From the NCBI RefSeq assembly GCF_001514235.1, contig NZ_KQ948932.1:16247-80246 (forward strand): 64,000 nucleotides of DNA. Reading direction: 5' to 3'. Shown piece after piece: positions 20,058-26,861 of the stretch; the first letter of the stretch is position 1; each line of letters starts with the position of its first letter. The DNA is from Streptomyces caeruleatus (GTDB taxonomy: Bacteria > Actinomycetota > Actinomycetes > Streptomycetales > Streptomycetaceae). Under the pieces are notes generated by a model that worked only from the letters and a program-made list of their open reading frames with translations, ran no database searches and had not been told where the DNA came from. The translations under genes and the position numbers were made by a program.

Positions 20058-21079
20058 GTGAGGGCTGCCCGGTCGTCGTCGGCCGGGCCGGACTCGGTCG
20101 CCGGCGGTTGTCGCTCCAGCTCCGCGGACGAAGGCGGGTTCTCCGCCTCGGCGAGGGCGCCGGTCCGCAGGATGGTCTTCATACGCTCGGCGATGAGCTC
20201 ATGGGGCTCGTGGAGTTGGTGATCCTCCAGGCGTTTGCCGGTCAACGCCTGGTTGATCAGATCCATCTGGGTGTCCAGCAGCTTGTTCTGGCCGGCCTGC
20301 AGATGGTCCAGGACGCGCTGGGTCTCCTCGGGGTGTGCGGCCAGGTGCAGGGCGAGGGCGGCGGTGCCGCCCCTGGCCAGCGTGGATTCGTAGAACCTGA
20401 TCTGCTCGTCCCTGAGCCGGGCCTCGTATGTCTCGCGGCGCCGGTTCACCTCGTGCTCGGGCAGCGCGGCCTCCGCCTCGTGCCGGGCGGTGCGCAGGCG
20501 GGACTGGTGGGAGCGCTCGGTGGCGTCGCGGCGCAGGCGTATGGAACAGGTGACCCGCAGACCCTGATCCCGGCCGAGTGATGTCGCGGCGTCCACTCTC
20601 TGCTGTACGGCCCGCTCCGCCTCGGCACTGGCATCTATCGGGTGGCGGCGCCCGGCGTCCCGCATCAGCGGCAGCAACTCGCGCGTGAGCAGGCCGGGCA
20701 CGTCGCGCTCCTGGCTGCGGACGAACTGTTTTGGATCGGCGACCCGCCAGCCGACGTCGGCCGCGACTTCGAACTCGAAGCTGTCGACCAGGCTGGGCAG
20801 GGGCACGTTCAGCTGGAAGGCGTGCGGATCCGTGTTCACCTCGTACAGGGCGACGTAGCGCCGCACACTCGTGGGACGGTCGGGCGGCAGGAAGGTCTCG
20901 TACTCGCCCCGCCGGGTCACACAGACCAGGGCGTGGTCGATGCGCCCCGTGAATCGTCGGCCGCCGAGACTGAATCGCGGGAGCTGCCAGACGGTGCGGA
21001 CGGGATCGGTGCGCGGGGCGGCAGGGCGCTGGGGCTGCTGCCGGAACCAGTCCAGTTGCTCTTGCTCGGGGTCTTCCAT
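20054..21079 (-). CDS. SPFH/Band 7-like cytoplasmic protein of the cyclase operon
   Basis: This 341-residue protein has no signal or membrane segment. Residues 90-200 (EFEVAADVGWRVADPKQFVR through GLRVTCSIRLRRDA) look like an SPFH/Band 7 domain: paired strands followed by a regular helix. The following helical region (about 205-300), rich in Glu/Arg/Gln, could form a coiled coil, and the tail is acidic and Pro-rich. SPFH proteins make ring-like membrane scaffolds; here one would sit beside a PycTM-like effector, whose gene it overlaps by four bases. The start ATG at 21079 is 20 bases after the stop of the P-loop gene. The domain call is tentative. Confidence 0.5.
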   Translation of the reverse strand: MEDPEQEQLDWFRQQPQRPAAPRTDPVRTVWQLPRFSLGGRRFTGRIDHALVCVTRRGEYETFLPPDRPTSVRRYVALYEVNTDPHAFQLNVPLPSLVDSFEFEVAADVGWRVADPKQFVRSQERDVPGLLTRELLPLMRDAGRRHPIDASAEAERAVQQRVDAATSLGRDQGLRVTCSIRLRRDATERSHQSRLRTARHEAEAALPEHEVNRRRETYEARLRDEQIRFYESTLARGGTAALALHLAAHPEETQRVLDHLQAGQNKLLDTQMDLINQALTGKRLEDHQLHEPHELIAERMKTILRTGALAEAENPPSSAELERQPPATESGPADDDRAALT

Positions 21080-21099
21080 GGTTGGCCTCCGAAAGCGGG

Positions 21100-23226
21100 T
21101 CAGTCCAGGGCGAGGTGCTTGCTCAGCCGAACGGCAACCGGCAAGGGAGCACTCTTGGAGTCGCGGACCGTGTCCAGCAGATGCTTGACGCGTCGGCGAT
21201 TGGTGGACGTGGTGACGAGGGCGGCGAGCAGCGAGGCGAGTGCGGACTCGGCTTCCGGGTCACCGTCGGCCCTGCGTACCCAGCCCCGCAGGATGGCCAG
21301 GGCGTACGCGTTGTGCGTCTGGTCGGCGAGCAGCGCGTTCCAGAAGAAGGCCAGGTGCTGTGCGGCCGTCTGGTCCTCGGCTGCCGCGGCCTGCGCGTAC
21401 CAGTGGAGGACGGGCGGTCGGTCGGTGTCGTCGTCCTTCGTCTGCTGGCAGGCCTGGCGGAAGGCGAGCAGGGCGTGTGGGCGCACTACGCGATCCGTAG
21501 GAAGCAGTTCGACGAGTGCGGCCAGTACGGGTTCCCGGACGGCGAGGAGCAGGAGCTCGAGTGCGTCCGCGAGCTGCCGGGCCTCCTCCGACAGCTCGGC
21601 GTCCGCGTCCTCCTCGTCACCGCTCTCGGCTTCGGTGGGCGCCGGCCGGTGCATGGCGTCCACGAGGGCGGCCAGCGTCTCCTGGTGGTGCACCGGGCCG
21701 AGGAGGCCGTAGGCGCGGATGGCCGTCCAGCGGCGGCTCTCGATGTCGCCGGTGCACCAGTCGTGCAGGATCCGGGAGGTGGTCGGCACCTTCAGCAGCT
21801 GGGTCATGGTGAGGGCGTTGGCCGCGGTCAGCCATGAATGGGGGTTACGGCCGTCGGCCCACGGCTCGATGACCAGGGCCAGAGCGGACGACAGATCGGC
21901 GGTGGCCAGCAGCGCGGCGGCCGAGGCCGCACGGGTACGCACCAGGGGGCGGCGGTCGTCGGCGAGCTTGCGGATCCACTCGGCGAGGGCGGGGCGCGCC
22001 GACGGGTGGAGGTTCCACACCTCCTCCAGCAGCATCGGGGCGGTGCGCTCGTCCCGGAAGCGGGCGCAGAACTTGCCGTCGAGAGGGCCCCACTCGGTGA
22101 TCTCCGCGGTCATGTAGCCGTCGGCGTGAGCGAGCCGGAGCCGTTCTTCGCGGGAGCTGCCGAAGACCGGGATGCTGGGCTGGACGTTGGGGGCCTGGAT
22201 TCTGTGCAGGCGTACGAAGAGGCCGTCGGCGAGCTCTGCCGCCACCGCGTACGGCGCCTTGTCGAAGACGGCGAGGGAGACGAGGAAGGCCTTGTCGTGC
22301 AGTTCGGGCTTCTCCTCGGTGAGCCAGCGGGTGACCTGGCTCGCCACGGCGGTCTCCCCGTATGCGGCGAGCTGCTCCTCGTCGATCTCGCCGCGTCGGT
22401 GCGCGAGGAGCTGCAGCGCGAACTGCTTGATCTCGGCCGGCCGGTGATACCGGGTGAGGAACTCCTTCACCGCCGTCAGCCCGCACAGCTCCGGCCAGGC
22501 GGACTCCCCGGTTGCCGGGGTGACGTGCGCGTGCAGCATGTCCTTGGCCGACGGGGGCTCCCACCGTACAAAGGGGAGGCCGCTGAGTGCCGCCGAGGGC
22601 TCGACGGTGATCACCAGGTGCGCATCCGTGTGCTCCAACCGCTCCCGCAGCGACAGCAGTTGGGCCTCGCGCACCGGATGGTTCCGGCCGACCGGTAGAT
22701 CGCACAGGACGTATCCCGCCTGGCTGTCCACCTGGTCCGCCAGTTCGGGGAACGACGCGGGAGGATCGAGTGAGCGCATCCGGTCGATGCCCAGTCGCCG
22801 CAACAGCATCAGTGCGGCGGAGCGGCGGCCTGTCTCGCGTCCGCCGGACAGGATGACGAGCCGGTCGTCCCGAAGCTGCTTGAGGGCCTTGTCGAAACTG
22901 GGGCAGCCTCGGAAGAAATCCCCGACCTCCTTGATTTCCTTCGGCGAGATCGGGCCGGACATCGTGCGCGGGATCGGGGCCGGGCCGCCCAAGTAGATGT
23001 GCTGATCTCCGTTGTGCGTGCCGCCTGTCTGGCCGAACTGGTCGCCCCTGACCAGTGTGGAGACGAAGTCCGGGCCGTGCGCGATCAGGTCCCGGCGGGC
23101 GGCCCAGGCCGGCTGCCTCGGCTGTCGCTGTTCCTTGTCCGCCTCGTCCTGCTTCTTCTGCTCGCCGTCCTGCGACGACTCCTCGGCCGTCTGCGCCGAG
23201 CTGCCCGCTGCCTCTTCCTGGCTCAT
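21100..23226 (-). CDS. Large degenerate P-loop protein with helical repeat region
   Basis: This is a 708-residue cytoplasmic protein of unknown function. The first 45 residues are charged and low-complexity. Residues 61-79 read GDQFGQTGGTHNGDQHIYL, nearly the same tag as the C terminus of the adjacent cyclase. A nucleotide-binding-like core follows, with LVILSGGRETGRRSAALMLL near residue 123, in which the Walker A lysine is an arginine, and GYVLCDLPVG near residue 172 as a Walker B candidate. The C-terminal half (about 440-700) is Ala/Leu-rich with repeated helical hairpins, suggesting a HEAT or TPR-like solenoid. The overall plan resembles signal-sensing STAND NTPases, though this is inference. 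The ATG overlaps the cyclase stop (ATGA), so the two are coupled. Confidence 0.6.
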   Translation of the reverse strand: MSQEEAAGSSAQTAEESSQDGEQKKQDEADKEQRQPRQPAWAARRDLIAHGPDFVSTLVRGDQFGQTGGTHNGDQHIYLGGPAPIPRTMSGPISPKEIKEVGDFFRGCPSFDKALKQLRDDRLVILSGGRETGRRSAALMLLRRLGIDRMRSLDPPASFPELADQVDSQAGYVLCDLPVGRNHPVREAQLLSLRERLEHTDAHLVITVEPSAALSGLPFVRWEPPSAKDMLHAHVTPATGESAWPELCGLTAVKEFLTRYHRPAEIKQFALQLLAHRRGEIDEEQLAAYGETAVASQVTRWLTEEKPELHDKAFLVSLAVFDKAPYAVAAELADGLFVRLHRIQAPNVQPSIPVFGSSREERLRLAHADGYMTAEITEWGPLDGKFCARFRDERTAPMLLEEVWNLHPSARPALAEWIRKLADDRRPLVRTRAASAAALLATADLSSALALVIEPWADGRNPHSWLTAANALTMTQLLKVPTTSRILHDWCTGDIESRRWTAIRAYGLLGPVHHQETLAALVDAMHRPAPTEAESGDEEDADAELSEEARQLADALELLLLAVREPVLAALVELLPTDRVVRPHALLAFRQACQQTKDDDTDRPPVLHWYAQAAAAEDQTAAQHLAFFWNALLADQTHNAYALAILRGWVRRADGDPEAESALASLLAALVTTSTNRRRVKHLLDTVRDSKSAPLPVAVRLSKHLALD

Positions 23227-23966
23227 CGGCGCTCGTCCCGCGCGGGCCGGTCGAAGTGGAAGGTCTGGTCGCCGTGGTGGGTGCCGCCGGCCTGGCCGTA
23301 CTGGTCGCCGTTGATGTGGGTGACGTGGCTCTGGGGGGCGGGCGAGTCGGGGACGGAGGGGGAGTCGGCGGCTGCGGCTGCGGGAGAGTCCGCGGTTCCC
23401 GGCCTGCCGTGCAGCCAGGCGACGGTCGGCCCTTCCTTCGTGTCCACTGTGATGCGGTGGAAGTCCTCGGGGCGCACACCGAGCGGACCGTGCCGGACCA
23501 CGCCCTGGTAGACCCCGTCGGACACGCACAGGACGCTGTCGCCCTCGCTCTGCTTGAGCGCGTCACGCAGGGGGTCGGCGTCGAGGAGACGTACGGCGTG
23601 GTTGAGGTCCGAGCCGACCCAGCCGTTCAGCTCGTCGATGGCGACGTAGCCGGACGAGAGCACGATGCGCAGACGCATCCGGGCGCTGCTGGCGATCAGC
23701 CGGTTCTTGTTGTGCAGGAGGGCGGGGGTCTCGGTCAGGAGAGCCTTCACCAGCGTCGGTACGGAGACCTGGGTGTCGATCAACTCCATGACGGAGTCGC
23801 CGCGGTCCGCGCGCAGGCGGGTGGTCTCGTCGACCGAGGCGGCGACCAGCGTCGCGTCCACGACGTCGTACAGGACCCGGCGCAGGAACGCCTGTTCCAC
23901 GTCGTCGCGGGAGCCGTACTGCTCGATGTCGAAGAGAAGGATCGTGCGGTACACGGGGTCGGTCAT
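23223..23966 (-). CDS. Class III nucleotidyl cyclase-like protein (candidate Pycsar cyclase)
   Basis: The first 190 of 247 residues look like a cyclase homology domain. Strand one is YRTILLFDIEQYGSRDD with metal ligand candidate D13. RADRGDSVMELID gives the second, D57. GWVGSDLNHAVRLLDADP contains the N122/R126 pair that stabilises the transition state in class III cyclases. Nothing like a receptor domain is attached, as in the single-domain pyrimidine cyclases of Pycsar defence. Residues 195-215 are Ala/Pro/Ser-rich linker, and the C terminus carries GDQYGQAGGTHHGDQTFHF, shared with the next protein. The start ATG at 23966 gives this alignment. Substrate (ATP, GTP, CTP or UTP) cannot be told from the sequence. 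Confidence 0.68.
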   Translation of the reverse strand: MTDPVYRTILLFDIEQYGSRDDVEQAFLRRVLYDVVDATLVAASVDETTRLRADRGDSVMELIDTQVSVPTLVKALLTETPALLHNKNRLIASSARMRLRIVLSSGYVAIDELNGWVGSDLNHAVRLLDADPLRDALKQSEGDSVLCVSDGVYQGVVRHGPLGVRPEDFHRITVDTKEGPTVAWLHGRPGTADSPAAAAADSPSVPDSPAPQSHVTHINGDQYGQAGGTHHGDQTFHFDRPARDERR

Positions 23967-24104
23967 GTCTGCCTCTCGTACGTCGGCGTCCGTTGCCCAG
24001 CACGATGGCTGGCCGCAGGCCCGCGTCAGAGGACCGATGACATGGACGAACTGTGACCGTGTGCACAGAAGGGCGGCCGCAGTGCGGTCACGCGGGCATG
24101 CAGG

Positions 24105-24860
24105 TCACGCTGAGCTTTCGCCGACGATGCGGCGCAGCACCTCGGGACGGAGGACGACGATGCGGCGGCGTCTGGTCACGACGACCTCACGTGCGCGCAG
24201 GTCCCTGAGCAGCCGGGCCACCGCCTCGCGCGAGGAGCCGACCGAGCCGGCGAACTCCTGCTGGCTGAGTCCGATGGTGAGCTCGATGCCCTCGGCGGTT
24301 CTGTTGCCATGGGTACGGACGAGTTCGAGCAGCAGGACGGCCAATCGCTCGCGCACGGTGAGCGCTGCCCATTCCAGCCGGCGGCGGTCGGTGGATCGCT
24401 GTCGGTCGGTCGTCAGGCTCAGCAGCTGTAAGGCCACCTGGGGATTGCGGGAGAGGAAGGCGGTGAAACGACTCTGCTCGATGACGACCGCCTCGACCGG
24501 CTCCAGCGCTGTGACGGTCGCGGCGCGCTGACGTCTGCTCAGGGCGGCGCCCTCGCCGAGGATGTCACCGGGGCCGCGCAGGGCGAGAAGCGCCTCGTAC
24601 CCGTTGGCCGCGAGGGCCGTGACCTTGGTCCAGCCGTGCAGGAGAAGCAGCACATGGGCGGACGGCTCGTCCTGGCGCATGATGACCTCCCGCGCCCGGT
24701 ACCGCAGCGGGCGGCCGGCGGCCAGCAGGTCGGCCCGGTCCTCCTTCTCCAGACGGGCGAGGAACGGCACCCTGTCGTCGAAGCCGTCGTCGTCCCAGGC
24801 GCGTGTCTGTCTCCCGGCCATACCCGTCGGCCCCCCGTGTTCACCTGCGCCGATGCTCAT
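24105..24860 (-). CDS. Crp/Fnr family transcriptional regulator
   Basis: This 251-residue regulator has an N-terminal cyclic-nucleotide-binding beta barrel (about residues 30-145). Its phosphate-cassette-like segment GDILGEGAALSRRQRAATV keeps the Glu and Arg that contact cAMP in this family, apart from one extra residue. The C-terminal winged helix-turn-helix is at LSQQEFAGSVGSSREAVARL (about 190-210). It precedes the cyclase-like gene by 138 bases on the same strand, so it is well placed to sense the product or to control the operon. Start choice is uncertain: ATG 24860 has only a weak GCGGGAC upstream, and ATG 24821 would give a 238-residue protein. Confidence 0.82.
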   Translation of the reverse strand: MSIGAGEHGGPTGMAGRQTRAWDDDGFDDRVPFLARLEKEDRADLLAAGRPLRYRAREVIMRQDEPSAHVLLLLHGWTKVTALAANGYEALLALRGPGDILGEGAALSRRQRAATVTALEPVEAVVIEQSRFTAFLSRNPQVALQLLSLTTDRQRSTDRRRLEWAALTVRERLAVLLLELVRTHGNRTAEGIELTIGLSQQEFAGSVGSSREAVARLLRDLRAREVVVTRRRRIVVLRPEVLRRIVGESSA

Positions 24861-25051
24861 GTCCCGCAACCAGTCAACGTACCTGGACGGGGTGCGCGGG
24901 AAACCGGCGACAACCGGCCGCTGTGGCCGATGTGCCCGCCTCGGCACTGCTGGGCACGGCCTCCGGGACATCTCCGGGTAGGACCCCGATGCCGGGAGCG
25001 TCCCACCGGCGCATCATGGAAGGACTCCGACCAGTACGGGGGAGGTGCTCC

Positions 25052-25636
25052 ATGACACATCCGTCGTGGCAGGGGAGCGGTGCTCCGCAGCCGTGGCAGG
25101 GGAATCGTGCCCCGTCGAGATGGCAGGGCGCTCAGGGGCCGCAGGTGTGGCCTGGCCTGGGTGGCTCGGCGATGCTTGCCTCGCATGCGGATCGTGAGCG
25201 GGCCGTGGATGTGCTCAGGGCGGGGTTCGGGGAGGGGCGGCTGGAGAAGAGCGAGTTCGATCAGCGGATCGAGCGCGCCTATACGGCTCGTACGGTGGGT
25301 GAGCTGGCTCTGCTGGTCGCGGACCTTCCCCAGGGGCCGCTGCCGCAGCCGGTGCCCGTGACGCCCGTGCCGCGGGCCTTTCTGCCGGTGGCCCGGCCGC
25401 AGGTGAACGGCAAGGCGGTGGGGTCCGCCGTCTGCGGGGTGCTGTGCCTGGTGAGTTTCGGGCTGACCGGGATTCCGGCGGTCGTGCTGGGGCACTCGGC
25501 CCGTTCCGAGATACGGCGCAGCGGGGAGGGCGGTGACGCGCTCGCCCTGACCGGGCTGGTGCTCGGGTGGCTGTCGACCGCGGGCTGGGCGGTGCTGCTG
25601 ACGCTGATGCTCGTGGCCGCCGCGGTGTCGACCTAG
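25052..25636 (+). CDS. DUF1707/DUF4190 membrane protein
   Basis: This 194-residue protein has a Trp-Gln-Gly-rich N terminus (four WQG triplets in the first 28 residues). A DUF1707 domain follows at about residues 44-92 (ADRERAVDVLRAGFGEGRLE, then FDQRIERAYTARTVGELALL). The C-terminal DUF4190-type part has two membrane helices at about 120-140 and 165-192. Such small proteins are common in actinomycetes and have no known reaction. The ATG follows GGGGGAGGTGCTCC. It is transcribed away from the Crp-cyclase operon and towards rpsL. Confidence 0.78.
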   Translation: MTHPSWQGSGAPQPWQGNRAPSRWQGAQGPQVWPGLGGSAMLASHADRERAVDVLRAGFGEGRLEKSEFDQRIERAYTARTVGELALLVADLPQGPLPQPVPVTPVPRAFLPVARPQVNGKAVGSAVCGVLCLVSFGLTGIPAVVLGHSARSEIRRSGEGGDALALTGLVLGWLSTAGWAVLLTLMLVAAAVST

Positions 25637-25977
25637 GCCGGCGCGAAGGTGGTCCGGGAGGTGCTCCGATGTGCTCGAATCGCCGTTTCGAAGATCGAAC
25701 ACGTCGTGTGGTCTTGACATCGGCCGTATGGCGATGCGGGCGAGGTCCATTTGTTTTGACCGTAGCGTTTGAGGTAGGTACGCTCAGACCTTGTGCCTGG
25801 GGTGTGCCCTGGCTCTCGTGCGTGCCTTCAACCGCATAGCGAGCTGTGAGCGGCCACCGTAATCTGTGCTCTTTTCGCCTCGCGGCGGGAATCCGCCGGA
25901 TTCGACACACCCGACCGCGTGGGTCGGCGACGTTCCAGGTTAGCTTCACCATTCGGCACACAGAAACCGGAGAAGTA
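25637..25977 (+). other. Spacer upstream of rpsL
   Basis: This 341-base gap contains the rpsL promoter (25756-25784) and an untranslated leader of about 190 bases. A TTGACA at 25714-25719 has no matching -10. No gene is seen. Confidence 0.6.
25756..25784 (+). promoter_or_regulatory. Promoter of the rpsL-rpsG-fusA-tuf string
   Basis: TTGACC (25756-25761) and TACGCT (25779-25784) are separated by exactly 17 bases, close to the hrdB consensus. Confidence 0.7.
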
Positions 25978-26349
25978 GTGCCTACGATCCAGCAGCTGGT
26001 CCGTAAGGGCCGGCAGGACAAGGTCGAGAAGAACAAGACGCCCGCACTCGAGGGTTCCCCTCAGCGTCGTGGCGTCTGCACGCGTGTGTTCACGACCACC
26101 CCGAAGAAGCCGAACTCGGCCCTGCGTAAGGTCGCGCGTGTGCGTCTGACCAGCGGGATCGAGGTCACCGCTTACATTCCGGGTGAGGGACACAACCTGC
26201 AGGAGCACTCCATCGTGCTCGTGCGCGGCGGCCGTGTGAAGGACCTGCCGGGTGTTCGCTACAAGATCATCCGTGGTTCGCTTGACACTCAGGGTGTCAA
26301 GAACCGCAAGCAGGCCCGCAGCCGCTACGGCGCCAAGAAGGAGAAGTAA
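25978..26349 (+). CDS. rpsL: 30S ribosomal protein S12
   Basis: This 123-residue protein sits at the decoding centre and controls accuracy. The streptomycin-sensitive lysine is present in TTTPKKPNSALRK, and the second site, GRVKDLPGVRYKI, is also wild type. The GTG start at 25978 follows CCGGAGAAGTA; the open frame upstream to 25846 is leader. Only two bases separate it from rpsG, and the unit continues to fusA. Confidence 0.98.
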   Translation: MPTIQQLVRKGRQDKVEKNKTPALEGSPQRRGVCTRVFTTTPKKPNSALRKVARVRLTSGIEVTAYIPGEGHNLQEHSIVLVRGGRVKDLPGVRYKIIRGSLDTQGVKNRKQARSRYGAKKEK

Positions 26350-26351
26350 GA

Positions 26352-26822
26352 ATGCCTCGTAAGGGCCCCGCCCCGAAGCGCCCGGTCATCATCGACCCGG
26401 TCTACGGTTCTCCTCTTGTCACGTCGCTCATCAACAAGGTGCTGCTGAACGGCAAGCGCTCCACCGCCGAGCGCATCGTCTACGGCGCCATGGAGGGTCT
26501 GCGTGAGAAGACGGGCAACGACCCGATCATCACGCTGAAGCGCGCGCTTGAGAACATCAAGCCGACCCTCGAGGTCAAGTCCCGCCGTGTCGGTGGTGCG
26601 ACGTACCAGGTTCCGATCGAGGTCAAGCCCGGTCGTGCCAACACGCTCGCGCTGCGCTGGCTGGTCGGTTACTCCCGCGCCCGTCGCGAGAAGACCATGA
26701 CCGAGCGTCTCCTCAACGAGCTTCTCGACGCCTCGAACGGCCTCGGTGCGGCCGTGAAGAAGCGCGAGGACACCCACAAGATGGCCGAGTCCAACAAGGC
26801 CTTCGCGCACTACCGCTGGTAG
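26352..26822 (+). CDS. rpsG: 30S ribosomal protein S7
   Basis: This 156-residue protein nucleates assembly of the 30S head and contacts the E-site tRNA. Visible landmarks are SPLVTSLINKVLLNGKRSTA, SRRVGGATYQVPIEV and ALRWLVGYSRARREKTMTER. The ATG follows GAAGGAGAAGTAAGA, which overlaps the end of rpsL, so translation is probably coupled. fusA starts 39 bases later. Confidence 0.98.
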   Translation: MPRKGPAPKRPVIIDPVYGSPLVTSLINKVLLNGKRSTAERIVYGAMEGLREKTGNDPIITLKRALENIKPTLEVKSRRVGGATYQVPIEVKPGRANTLALRWLVGYSRARREKTMTERLLNELLDASNGLGAAVKKREDTHKMAESNKAFAHYRW

Positions 26823-26861
26823 TCGCAGACCCCATCGAGACCGAGAGAAGACTGAAGCCTT

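Noticed and set aside
25714..25719. TTGACA upstream of rpsL
   Set aside because: No -10 at 16-19 bases; the pair at 25756-25784 is much better.
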